Origin: RFSX01 sp965248155
Lineage (GTDB): Bacteria; Bacteroidota; Bacteroidia; Chitinophagales; Saprospiraceae
Reading direction: 5' to 3'
DNA length: 64,000 nucleotides
Assembly: GCA_965248155.1 (NCBI GenBank)
Contig: CBDFIO010000002.1
Coordinates: forward strand, 1,798,001-1,862,000
The translations under genes and the position numbers were made by a program. Below the pieces are notes generated by a model. It saw only the letters and a program-made list of their open reading frames with translations. It searched no databases and had not been told where the DNA came from. Of the stretch, positions 46,670 through 55,747 are shown one piece after another. Position 1 is the first letter of the stretch, and each line of letters starts with the position of its first letter.

Positions 46670-48814
46670 TTAACCCAATATTTCCTTGTATTCAATAAAA
46701 GGTTGCTTATAAAATCGCTCTCCACTTAAAGATGCAAATGCATTGGCAATAGCTCCACCTGCAGGTGGTAATGTAGGTTCACCCAGTCCAGTTGGATCAT
46801 TCAGGCTTTCAACGAAATGAACTTCGATTTCCGGAGTCTCTTTCATCCTAATAAGCCGATAGTTATCGAAATTGTGTTGTTGTGTCTGACCTTCAGAAAA
46901 TTCAAAGTTTCCGTACATAGCGTGTCCGATACCATCGATAATCCCTCCTTCAATTTGGTTTAATGCTGCAATCGGATTTATAACAATCCCACAATCTACT
47001 GCACAAATTATTTTTTGTATTGATGGTTGCCCGTCTTTCATAATTACTTCAGCAACTTCGGCAACATAAGTGTTGTGAGAAAAATAAGCGCTAAATCCCA
47101 GATGTACGCCTTCTTTCTTATTATCCCAATCTGATTTTTCACGGGCAAGTTTTATGACACCGACGTATTTATCTATTTCATAATTATTGTTCTCACCAAC
47201 AGGATTTTGTCTCACATTTTCAAATAATTCCAGTCTAAAATCAACTGGATCCTTTCCAAGATGATGAGCTAATTCATCAAGAAATGCTTGTTCTGCATAG
47301 GCTAAAAAATTAGCATATGGCGCTCTCCAAGCCCCGGTAGTAATATTACTTTCAAAGACGTGGCTGTCAACCCTGAAGTTAGGTATAGTTCCGGCTGGAT
47401 AATTACTTGGCATTGTCCCAAACATCTGGCCATTGACACAGGCTTCAACCAAATAATAAGCATTGATTACGCCATCTTTCAATCCCACCTTAAATTTATA
47501 TTTTGAAGCAGGTCTATAAGTACCGGCCAACATATCATCTTCTCTGGAAAAAATAACTTGCACCGGTTTCTTGCTAAGATTTGATATTTCAGCAGCTTCC
47601 AAAGCAAAATCACCATATAGACGACGACCAAATCCGCCACCCATTCGTGTCATATCTATTGTAATTTCTGATTTATCACGGTCTAATAATTTTGCTATGC
47701 GGTCTCTGGTCCATGAAGGTGTCTGAATCGGTCCGACGAATTCAGCCTTTTCCTCTGTAACATCGGCATAAAAGTTCATAGGTTCAAGACAACTATGAGG
47801 TAAAAACGGAGCTTCATAAGTACGTTCAAAAATTTCATCTGCTTCATCAAAGGCTGTAAAAACATTCCCATCTTCTCGCCGTGGCTCTTCAGCTTTTGTT
47901 TCCAATAGAGCAAGTAAGGATTCATTATGGTAATCGGAATCTTCTAATCGATCTGTATCCTTCCACACGGCTTTTAGCGCTTTTTTGCCTTTCATGGCGG
48001 CCCAAGTATTATCAGCCAAAACAGCAATTTTGTTCCCAAACTGAATGACGTCATTAACACCGCTTACAGCCCTTGAATCTTCATCATTATAAGAATCTAG
48101 CTCTTGTCCAAATGCCGGAGGCCGCAAGACGCTAACGTATTGCATACCATCTCTTTTATAGTCAATGCCGAACAATGGTTTCCCTGTTATTATTCCTTCG
48201 AGATCTACATTGCTTTTACTATTACCTATAATTTTGAATTCTTTAGGATCTTTAAGTTCTACTTCGGTAGGGACTTCTCTTTCTGCAGCTTTTGAAGCCA
48301 ATTCTCCATACCCGATGCTCTGCCCATTACCATCAGAAATAATTCCGTTGGATACGGTGCATTTAGCAGGATCAATATCCCATAATTCAGCAGCGGTATC
48401 AACAAGCATTTTACGCGCCGCTGCACCAGCAGTCCGGAGTCCTTCCCAACCTTGTCTGATAGATTGACTTCCGCCAGCTACTTGTCTTTTATACCATTCA
48501 GAATTAAGACCTGACTGCTCTACAACAACATCCTTCCAGTCCACATCTAATTCCTCTGCAACAATCATCGGCATCGATGTTTTGATATTTTGCCCGATTT
48601 CAGGATTAGCGGAGATAATACTTACTAAACCGGTATCTCCAATTTTGAGATAAGTATTAATGTCAAACCATGAAGATGGTACCGCTTTCATAACAAAACC
48701 AGGTTCTGGTTTACATCCCGTTAACCAGTTAAAACCCAGAATCATTCCACCGGTTGAAGCGGCTGAAACTTTTAAAAAAGTTCTTCTTTTATATGTCGTA
48801 TTATTTTTTGTTAT
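46670..48814 (-). CDS. xanthine dehydrogenase-family molybdopterin-binding subunit, Tat-exported
   Basis: From an internal ATG at 48745 there are 691 residues with the aldehyde oxidase/xanthine dehydrogenase large-subunit motifs: GPIQTPSWTRD, RMGGGFGRRLYGD, TGAWRAPYANF, CAVDCGIVINP and GEPTLPPAGGAIANA. It resembles the IorB type that pairs with a small 2Fe-2S subunit. Upstream in frame the sequence reads TKNNTTYKRRTFLKVSAAST, a Tat signal with the twin arginines at 48782-48787. There is no ATG, GTG or TTG upstream; ATA 48814 or GTA 48835 would be needed, or a one-base indel is present. The substrate is an aldehyde, purine or N-heterocycle by family, with action in the periplasm. Confidence 0.8.
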   Translation of the reverse strand: MTKNNTTYKRRTFLKVSAASTGGMILGFNWLTGCKPEPGFVMKAVPSSWFDINTYLKIGDTGLVSIISANPEIGQNIKTSMPMIVAEELDVDWKDVVVEQSGLNSEWYKRQVAGGSQSIRQGWEGLRTAGAAARKMLVDTAAELWDIDPAKCTVSNGIISDGNGQSIGYGELASKAAEREVPTEVELKDPKEFKIIGNSKSNVDLEGIITGKPLFGIDYKRDGMQYVSVLRPPAFGQELDSYNDEDSRAVSGVNDVIQFGNKIAVLADNTWAAMKGKKALKAVWKDTDRLEDSDYHNESLLALLETKAEEPRREDGNVFTAFDEADEIFERTYEAPFLPHSCLEPMNFYADVTEEKAEFVGPIQTPSWTRDRIAKLLDRDKSEITIDMTRMGGGFGRRLYGDFALEAAEISNLSKKPVQVIFSREDDMLAGTYRPASKYKFKVGLKDGVINAYYLVEACVNGQMFGTMPSNYPAGTIPNFRVDSHVFESNITTGAWRAPYANFLAYAEQAFLDELAHHLGKDPVDFRLELFENVRQNPVGENNNYEIDKYVGVIKLAREKSDWDNKKEGVHLGFSAYFSHNTYVAEVAEVIMKDGQPSIQKIICAVDCGIVINPIAALNQIEGGIIDGIGHAMYGNFEFSEGQTQQHNFDNYRLIRMKETPEIEVHFVESLNDPTGLGEPTLPPAGGAIANAFASLSGERFYKQPFIEYKEILG

Positions 48815-48831
48815 GACTTTTGAATTTTTAG

Positions 48832-49290
48832 CTACATGGTTTTGGCAGCTGTTTTGATCGCTCGTTTAACTCTTAAATAGGTACCACATCGACAAATATT
48901 TCCATTCATCGCTTGGTCTATATCATCGTCGCTTGGTCTTTTGTTTTCTTTTAAAAGAGCAGCAGCACTCATGATCTGACCAGCTTGACAATAACCACAT
49001 TGGGGAACATCATGTTCACGCCAGGCTTCTTGTAAAGGATGATCTGCATTTTCAGAAAGACCCTCTATTGTTGTTACAGCCTGTTCTCCTAACTGAGAGA
49101 TGGGAAATGAACAAGATCTCATCGCTATTCGATCTATATGAACGGTACATGCACCGCATTGAGCAATTCCGCATCCATATTTGGTACCGGTAAGATTGAC
49201 ATGATCACGAAGAACCCAAAGCAAGGGAGTATCCGGATCTGCTTCGACTGTATAACTTTGCTTGTTTACTTTAATTGAATATTGAGCCAT
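48832..49290 (-). CDS. 2Fe-2S subunit of a molybdenum hydroxylase
   Basis: A 152-residue iron-sulfur subunit of the IorA/CoxS type. The plant-type 2Fe-2S cluster motif YGCGIAQCGACTVHID is about residues 38-53, and the second cluster domain shows QCGYCQAGQIMSAAALL and GNICRCGTYLRVKRAIK. Length is usual. It passes electrons from the molybdopterin subunit to an external acceptor, since no flavin subunit is nearby. It is the first gene of the two-gene unit; its stop lies within the upstream end of the large-subunit frame. It has no export signal and presumably is carried along with the Tat-exported partner. Confidence 0.93.
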   Translation of the reverse strand: MAQYSIKVNKQSYTVEADPDTPLLWVLRDHVNLTGTKYGCGIAQCGACTVHIDRIAMRSCSFPISQLGEQAVTTIEGLSENADHPLQEAWREHDVPQCGYCQAGQIMSAAALLKENKRPSDDDIDQAMNGNICRCGTYLRVKRAIKTAAKTM

Positions 49291-49342
49291 CAGATATGTT
49301 TTAACTAATTAAAAGAGTATTTTAAAGATAGAAATAAAAAAG

Positions 49343-49933
49343 ATGTCAGGGGGTTATGCTATAATGATTTTAGCTGCAGGCGCTTCGAGTAGAATGGGAG
49401 AGGCTAAGCAACTTATATCATACAAAGGCAAGGCATTAATCAATCATATTATTGATGAATCTAAAATTGAGTGTATCTCTAGAACTTTAGTTGTTTTAGG
49501 AGCACATGCAGACAGAATTAGTCGGAGTATAACGAGCGATAATGTTGAGATAATCGATAATCCTAATTGGCAAGAAGGAATGAGCTCATCTATAAGAGTA
49601 GGGATTAATAAAATCTCAGAAGACTCTTCTATTGAAGGGTGCATTATTTCTCTTGTCGATCAACCTTTTATCAATAAGAAAGTTTTCCAGTCTCTTATAG
49701 ATACATATAAAGAAAGTTGGAAGGATATCGTGGCATCAGATTATGGAAATACAATTGGACCTCCTGTATTCATATCCAGGTCCTATTTCAATAAACTACA
49801 CCATCTTAAGGGCGATAGTGGTGCTAAGCAAATCATCACCCAGAATCAAGGAGATGTAGCTTATATAGAATTTAAAAAAGGCATCTATGATCTTGATACT
49901 CAAGAAGATCTTTCGATCCTGAGCGACAAGTGA
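49343..49933 (+). CDS. MocA/MobA-like molybdenum cofactor nucleotidyltransferase
   Basis: A 196-residue nucleotidyltransferase: MILAAGASSRMGEAKQLISYKGKALI is the signature of MocA/MobA proteins, followed by DNPNWQEGMSSSIRVGI, ISLVDQPFI, and PPVFISRSYFNKLHHLKGDSGAKQII as in MocA. It would attach CMP (or GMP) to molybdopterin, the form needed by xanthine dehydrogenase-family enzymes. It is divergent from the hydroxylase subunit genes with 52 bases between starts, so they may share a control region. This neighbourhood supports its role. Confidence 0.87.
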   Translation: MSGGYAIMILAAGASSRMGEAKQLISYKGKALINHIIDESKIECISRTLVVLGAHADRISRSITSDNVEIIDNPNWQEGMSSSIRVGINKISEDSSIEGCIISLVDQPFINKKVFQSLIDTYKESWKDIVASDYGNTIGPPVFISRSYFNKLHHLKGDSGAKQIITQNQGDVAYIEFKKGIYDLDTQEDLSILSDK

Positions 49934-49968
49934 GATAGGATTCATTTTAAACAATATTCAACTCCAAG

Positions 49969-51921
49969 TTAAGGGCAGGTTCCAGATGTAGTCTTGAAAA
50001 ACCCAGAACCATTACTCGTCTGAGCTTTGGCATGAAATCCCGGTTTCAAAACAACCTTCCCATTGGTTTCGTATGTGATTTCCCGACCTGCAGTAACCAG
50101 GTTGGCTTGAGAGCTTATGAGCTCTTTAGCAGTATAAGTTCCCGTCGGTAGATTTAAAAACTTATGCTGTATAGAACTGTGACATGACGATTCTGTTCCA
50201 CTAATGATCAATGAGAAAGGAACGGGTTCATCTAAATATAAGCTATCCGGATCCTCGACCTGGACTTTTACAGTATAAGTGCCTGTAGTAAGATTGTTGT
50301 AGCTAATTTGTTCCACATTATCTACATCATTGTCTGTTCTTGTCGCATTATTAGAAGGATTAGCTGCATCTAATGTCCAAGGGAAAGCAGTGCCTCCAGA
50401 ACTATGCTGTAACAATCTCAAATCAAGATCATTGACTAAGGTATCGGCTGCATGATCGTGATAAACCAAAGTTATTACTAGATCATCTCCAGATGTGTAA
50501 TTAACATCAAATTCAAAGACTTCAGAAACAGAATTGATTGTATCTTCAATAATTGCTGAATTACTGGACCCTCCATCCCAGGCATCCTCTTCAATAAGAT
50601 CACCGGCCTTATTTGCATCTAAGACACCGAAGCCATAGGTAAAATCAACTTCTGGATTGCCAACATCATCGGCGGTATGAATAGCTAATGCCTTAAGTGT
50701 GGTAGCTCTCATAAACAAAGAATCGTCTCCAACTTTAAATTTATCTCTATATAATTCCTGAAGAAGAAGCAAAGACCCGGCAACATTTGGACTTGACATC
50801 GATGTTCCACTGCTAAGATAATATCCGGTAACAGTTGTATCAGCACTTGTCAAATTAACGCCCATTCCGCAAATATCCGGTTTTACTCTGCCGTCATCAG
50901 ATGGCCCAGTACTTGAAAAATTAGATATTGTTTTTGCACTATTAACTGCTCCTACCGTCATAATATTTTTAGCATTACTATATGTAGGGGCGCAATCGAA
51001 TCCGTTGGCATAAACACCGTCTCCTAATGGATGGATGGCTGTATTATAGGTCACAAAAGTTCCACCCGACCCATTTCGAACTGTAGAAACTCCATTTGTA
51101 GGATTATTACTTCTATCGTTACCTGAAGATTTGCATATGAGGTAGTAAGAGGCAAACATGGCAATTGTATCCCACACAGAAGCTGTAGAATTATATTGCC
51201 CAAACTTTGAATCAAAACCCCCACCTATGTATTGTGCACTTGGTCCTCCCCAAGTCCAGCCTGTATTATTCAGTGCTGAAGCGACATACCATCCTCCTAC
51301 AGTTCCATAGGAATGATTTGAAACCAGGATTTTACCTGAAGCTCCTACTTCATTAATAGTGGTCGCTCCTGCACTGGCCATCTCCGCACTATGATTACTT
51401 ATCCCATAGGCATCCATGGTCGCCTTATAAGCCATACCTCTTGAAGTTGTTCCTGATGGGGGTTCTCCTATCATAGTGCCCGCTACATGCGTGGCGTGTC
51501 TTCCGTAATTTGAAATTAAGGTGCCATCAGCAATCGTTATCCTGCTTTGAAAATCCTGATGCGTTAAAAATGGAACATCCCCCGGATTACAACATTCCCA
51601 AAGTCCAATCTTCATTCCTTCTCCATCGACGTTTTTACTGGTCCTTAAAGTTGTTGTGGTGGTGGTTGTTGCTGCTACATTATTATTTGTTGTATTGTAA
51701 ATGGGTTCTCCATTTTCATCTAGCCTTTCGAGTCCTTCAAGTGGCCAGCCCATTTCTATAGCTTTAGCTTCCGCCTTAGCATATTCTCTATCCCAATCAA
51801 TAGTTAATCTTTGAGCAAGGCGATCCAGCTTTTGTCTATTTGTTAAGTTTTGAGCTTGAATGGACTGCTGAAAAAACATAAAAAATCCCATCAAGCATAT
51901 TATATATTTTAATTGTTTCAT
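49969..51921 (-). CDS. secreted S8 subtilisin-like protease with a substituted Asp position
   Basis: A 650-residue exported protease (signal YIICLMGFFMFFQQSIQAQ). The S8 domain shows the His motif RHATHVAGT (His142) and the Ser motif SSGTSMSSPNVAGS (near residue 372). Where relatives have WDGG, this one reads GLWECCNPGD, so the catalytic Asp seems to be Glu109, with a double Cys next to it. A low-complexity Thr run (about 85-91) precedes it. The C-terminus (LKPGFHAKAQTSNGSGFFKTTSGTCP) looks like the three-coathanger stack domain found on T9SS-exported proteins. It may be a weak protease or a pseudoprotease. ATG 51921 is chosen because the signal peptide follows it directly. Confidence 0.85.
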   Translation of the reverse strand: MKQLKYIICLMGFFMFFQQSIQAQNLTNRQKLDRLAQRLTIDWDREYAKAEAKAIEMGWPLEGLERLDENGEPIYNTTNNNVAATTTTTTTLRTSKNVDGEGMKIGLWECCNPGDVPFLTHQDFQSRITIADGTLISNYGRHATHVAGTMIGEPPSGTTSRGMAYKATMDAYGISNHSAEMASAGATTINEVGASGKILVSNHSYGTVGGWYVASALNNTGWTWGGPSAQYIGGGFDSKFGQYNSTASVWDTIAMFASYYLICKSSGNDRSNNPTNGVSTVRNGSGGTFVTYNTAIHPLGDGVYANGFDCAPTYSNAKNIMTVGAVNSAKTISNFSSTGPSDDGRVKPDICGMGVNLTSADTTVTGYYLSSGTSMSSPNVAGSLLLLQELYRDKFKVGDDSLFMRATTLKALAIHTADDVGNPEVDFTYGFGVLDANKAGDLIEEDAWDGGSSNSAIIEDTINSVSEVFEFDVNYTSGDDLVITLVYHDHAADTLVNDLDLRLLQHSSGGTAFPWTLDAANPSNNATRTDNDVDNVEQISYNNLTTGTYTVKVQVEDPDSLYLDEPVPFSLIISGTESSCHSSIQHKFLNLPTGTYTAKELISSQANLVTAGREITYETNGKVVLKPGFHAKAQTSNGSGFFKTTSGTCP

Positions 51922-51969
51922 TGCTTTTAATTTAAGGATGATAAATACTGATTCTTTACACATTTTTCC

Positions 51970-53489
51970 TTATTTATTATCCTCTTCTAAAGCTTTGATT
52001 CGTTCTTCTTGTTGTAGAATATATAGAGTTAGTTCTTCGATCTTTTCAATAAGAATTTTATTCATCTCTCCCAACTGTATACCTTTTTCTTCAACTTGCT
52101 GAGCAGAAGGAACACCGGGGAGGTGTCCTTTTGTCTGTATATGATTTTTTACTTCATCCAAACTATTAAGTTCGTAATCATCAATAAAAACATAATCCGG
52201 CCAATCTCCACTTAAGTCGACTAAGACCTCTTCACAGGCTAATTTCCCATCTATGGAAGCTGAATATCCTGTAGGTACTCCTGCAGCTCCAATTTGGAGT
52301 GTCCCTCCTTCTCTTTGAAGAATTAATCTTGAAGCTACACTATCATTTCGAGCTTGAATTTCATTATCATCAATACCAATATTAAAACCACCTGTAGTAC
52401 CTGTTTGAATCAATCCAGTTCCATCATTTTCATTAACATCATCAGTTCCACCAATATCTAACTTAGTAATCGGGTTTTCGTTGGCAATCCCTACTCTACC
52501 TCTGAAATATCCTATGGCTGGAATGTTATTAGCGAGATCAGTATTTCTGATATAAAAGTCAACAAGGTTGTTTTCATCTTCCAGGTATATAGGATAGACA
52601 ATAAGACTACCATCATTATTATAACCTTCGATTTTTAATTTATAAGTACCTTCAGTTGATCCATTATTCACACCGGAGTTATAAGGACCTGAGAGCAATA
52701 ATTGTGTAGAATCCTGACCGGAATCTCCGGATCCCAGGCCACTTAATGCAAGAGAACCATTGAATCTCAACATATTATTATCGAATTCCCCGTATATCAG
52801 TGCTCCTGTAGAGTCAGCTGAGGTGTTTTCAATGAAAAGTCTGTTATCTCCGTCATTATTGTCATATACGTTATAACCTATTAATACATTTTTATTTCCA
52901 TTGTTAAATGATCCTCCACTATACCCAAGATGATGTTTTCGTTTCCTGATGAGAAGGCACCTGCATGTGGACCAATTAAAATGTTGCCATTACTAGAACC
53001 ACCATCAAATTCTCTACCAGCATTAAGTCCTATAAATGTATTTTGAGATCCTGAAAGGGAGTCTCCTGCATTTTCACCTAGTAATAAATTAAAACTGGAT
53101 CCTGAGGGTTCATACTGTAAATGTCCTTGATCATTCCTCTGGAGTAACAGTTGTTCTGTACCTCCAAGATCAAATCTGATTTTGTCTTCATCCGGGCTTT
53201 CTTCGACTTGAATCTTCGTATCATTATCTGCGTCGGAAATTGTATTTAATAGACCTAATTTATTCCACACTGCATCTTCGTAAAACCAGAAGCTCCCAGT
53301 ATCTGTATCATATACCAATAAGGCTTGGGCAGGGGCAACAATCGCCGTTCTTTCTGCTGTTGTCATTCTTGGAATTAAAACACCTTCTGTTGTGCTTTCA
53401 AGGTCTAGAATTTGTGCCTGTAATGTTATTCCAATAAATAGAAATGATAAGATAAATAATTGTCTGAGTGTTAGAATTTTGGTTTTCAT
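51970..53489 (-). pseudogene. fibre/adhesin-like surface protein, frameshifted
   Basis: The first frame (53489 to 52881) has signal peptide and an LDLESTTEGVLIPRMTTAERTAI start, a phrase common in Bacteroidota tail-fibre-like surface proteins, then repeats such as NLLLGENAGDSLSGSQNTFIGLNAG. The second frame (to 51970) begins MLRFNGSLALSG and ends with DDYELNSLDEVKNHIQTKGHLPGVPSAQQVEE and a coiled coil, as in S74-type chaperone ends. The bridging frame (about 52920-52780) reads GYSGGSFNNGNKNVLIGYNVYDNN, so a one-base gap near 52921-52935 separates them. Together they make about 506 residues. Function: surface structure by analogy; not known. Confidence 0.78.
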
Positions 53490-53893
53490 AATTGATTTTT
53501 TAATTTGATTATAAGCTTTAATAAGACTAAACGACTTCAATTCTCTATTTGAGAGAAATTGATATTGAGTGTGATTAGAAAGTTGTTTCATGGTTGGTAA
53601 TGTTTTAATAGGAAAAATAGTTGATTAATTCAGAGAACGAGTCCCTTCTAAATGAGATATAACTGATTTTTAACGTATAATTTATTGTTCGATAATGCTA
53701 ATGTTGGATAGAGATTGGTTGAAAGCAGATACTTCATGGTTCTAAAGAGTGTAGTGTTTTCTTAGCTTCAAAATACAAAAAGATGTAGCTAAACGGTCAA
53801 TATTATCTTGATTATTAATGGATCAGTCTATTTGATAAGTAATTATTTTCAAATTATGATTGAAATAATTTAGTGTAGACCTATAGTATAAAC
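53490..53893. other. non-coding interval between divergent genes
   Basis: About 400 AT-rich bases between the fibre-like pseudogene (minus) and the VOC gene (plus). I see no coding frame with protein-like composition, no repeat and no tRNA. It must hold the promoters of both genes, but no clear Bacteroidota -33/-7 pair could be picked. Confidence 0.5.
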
Positions 53894-53911
53894 TATCTTT
53901 AAAAAAAGATA
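53894..53911 (+). promoter_or_regulatory. short hairpin directly before the VOC gene start
   Basis: TATCTTT (53894-53900) and AAAGATA (53905-53911) form a 7-bp stem with an AAAA loop, ending two bases before the ATG at 53914. It could hide the ribosome entry site. It is AT-rich, weakly stable and may be chance. Confidence 0.3.
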
Positions 53912-53913
53912 AT

Positions 53914-54336
53914 ATGACTATATCAGCAACAAAAGGGATGATGTTTCCAGCATTAAAATATCAAGATGCAGCAGCAGCTATCAAATGGCTTTGTGATGTT
54001 TTAGGATTCCAAAAGAAGCTGGTTGTTCCTGGCGAAAATGGATTTATAGCTCATGCTCAATTAACGCTGGGGTCTGGAATGATCATGTTAGGATCAGAAA
54101 ATAATAATGAATTTGGTTTACATGTAAAACCTCCAAAATCATTAAACAATATTAACACTCAGGTTCCTTATATCTACATTGATAATATCGATGAGCATTA
54201 TGAAAATGCATTAAATTCAGGAGCTGATATTGTTATTGCACTAAGAGAAGAAGAATACGGAGGCAAGCACTATTTATGCAGAGACCCTGAAGGCTTTCTT
54301 TGGAGTATTGGGTCTTATGATCCCTACAGTGATTGA
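53914..54336 (+). CDS. VOC (glyoxalase/bleomycin-resistance fold) protein
   Basis: A 140-residue vicinal oxygen chelate protein: MFPALKYQDAAAAIKWLCDVLGFQKKLVVP starts the first half, and YIYIDNIDEHYENALNSGADI and YLCRDPEGFLWSIGSYDP the second. The first half resembles PhnB-type members. The metal ligands are only partly visible, so the activity is not defined. Cytoplasmic, single gene with its own promoter region. Confidence 0.83.
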   Translation: MTISATKGMMFPALKYQDAAAAIKWLCDVLGFQKKLVVPGENGFIAHAQLTLGSGMIMLGSENNNEFGLHVKPPKSLNNINTQVPYIYIDNIDEHYENALNSGADIVIALREEEYGGKHYLCRDPEGFLWSIGSYDPYSD

Positions 54337-54523
54337 TGGCTTGGTTAAGCACCACCTCAGACTTACGAGATTCTGGCTTTTATAACTTTATTCGAACTTT
54401 CCCAATATTGATTTTATGACCGGGCATAATAATTTGAAAGCAGATTCTTTCGAACACACCAATTTGCAGCAATTAGCAATCTATTTTGTATGAAGTAGAT
54501 AATGTCTATTTTTAAATCTTTTT

Positions 54524-55615
54524 ATGAAGGAGCTGATATTAATATTAATTGTAATTGGGAGTCTTGGTTCGTGTAACAATGAAGTGACTCAGCAATTGGA
54601 GCCAAAAGGAGTAGCACTTGGTGTTATGAATGAAATTGTTGTCATTGCTGATGATGATATTTGGGAAGGAGCAGTTGGGGATACTTTTCGTTATTATTTT
54701 GAATCTGCCTATCCAATTTTACCTGCCCCGGAACCTCTATTTGACCTCCGTCATTTTACGATTCAAGAATTGGAAGGTCAGCCCTTAAGAAAAGAATTGA
54801 GGTCCTATGCGATTTTAGCCGATCTATCAGATAGCGATTCTGAAACTACACGAATGGTAAAAAGAGATATGGGTTCTGAAAAATTTAACCAGGCACTAAC
54901 CTCAGGGACGCCTATATCATCAGTCGGTAAAGACAAGTGGTCAAGAGGTCAGTTATTAATCTATCTCTTTGGTCAAAACAGAAAAGCTTTGTCGGAGTCC
55001 ATCAGAAAGAACTTTTCGGCTACAGCCAGCAGAGTAAATCAACACGATGAAAAACAGTTAAAATCCTCAGTATATCTGGACCGTACCAATATCGGTTTAG
55101 GAAAACAAATAGCCCAAAAGTATAATATTGAACTTCAGATTCCTGGTGAATATCAGGAAGCCTACAGAGATGATGATCTCAATATACTTTGGCTTCGGAA
55201 AGACACAGAAAAGGCAATCTTGAATGTGGTTATTCAAAAACAAGTCTATAGCGATCCCTCGCAATTATCGAAAGAGAATATCAGTGCAATGAGAAATGAA
55301 TTTGGAAGAAATTATGTGACTTCCGATCTTGATGGAGACTATATGGTGATTAATGATGATGATTTACCTGTATATGAATATGCAGTAACAATAGATGGTC
55401 AATATGCCAAGGAAATTCGAGGTACTTGGGAAATGACAGTAGATTTTTCTGCCGGACCCTTCATTACTTATGTGATAATAAATTCTAAGAAAAACGAACT
55501 CATTTATCTTGATGTTTTTGTATTGGCTCCGGGTACGGACAAAAGAGATATGATGATGCAATTAGACTATATTATTAAAAATGCCAAAATATTAGGAGGC
55601 GCTGAAGTGAACTGA
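54524..55615 (+). CDS. DUF4837 lipoprotein
   Basis: A 363-residue lipoprotein: LILILIVIGSLGSC gives the lipobox with Cys at residue 17. The body opens with MNEIVVIADDDIWEGAVGDTFRYYFESAYPILPAPEPLFDL, the phrase I associate with DUF4837, and later shows DLNILWLRKDTEKAILNVVI and IRGTWEMTVDFSAGPFITYVI. It is confined to Bacteroidota as far as I know; the role is not established. A monocistronic gene before the M29 aminopeptidase. Confidence 0.85.
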   Translation: MKELILILIVIGSLGSCNNEVTQQLEPKGVALGVMNEIVVIADDDIWEGAVGDTFRYYFESAYPILPAPEPLFDLRHFTIQELEGQPLRKELRSYAILADLSDSDSETTRMVKRDMGSEKFNQALTSGTPISSVGKDKWSRGQLLIYLFGQNRKALSESIRKNFSATASRVNQHDEKQLKSSVYLDRTNIGLGKQIAQKYNIELQIPGEYQEAYRDDDLNILWLRKDTEKAILNVVIQKQVYSDPSQLSKENISAMRNEFGRNYVTSDLDGDYMVINDDDLPVYEYAVTIDGQYAKEIRGTWEMTVDFSAGPFITYVIINSKKNELIYLDVFVLAPGTDKRDMMMQLDYIIKNAKILGGAEVN

Positions 55616-55747
55616 TAAAGCCGCTCACAATTATAATTCTTACTTCATGTTGATCTTAGAGAATACATTGTACATCTGTTAATAATTAATAATCGCATTT
55701 CCTTTACTGAATTTATTTTCCGACTTTCAATTTAATAAACTTGATTT

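Noticed and set aside
51640..51680. Thr-coding microsatellite in the subtilase as a phase-variation tract
   Set aside because: The codons are mixed (ACT, ACC, ACA), so there is no uniform short repeat that would slip easily, and the frame is intact.
53490..53591. N-terminal extension of the fibre-like gene up to 53591
   Set aside because: The signal peptide starts at ATG 53489; the upstream part has no secretion features and is probably leader sequence.
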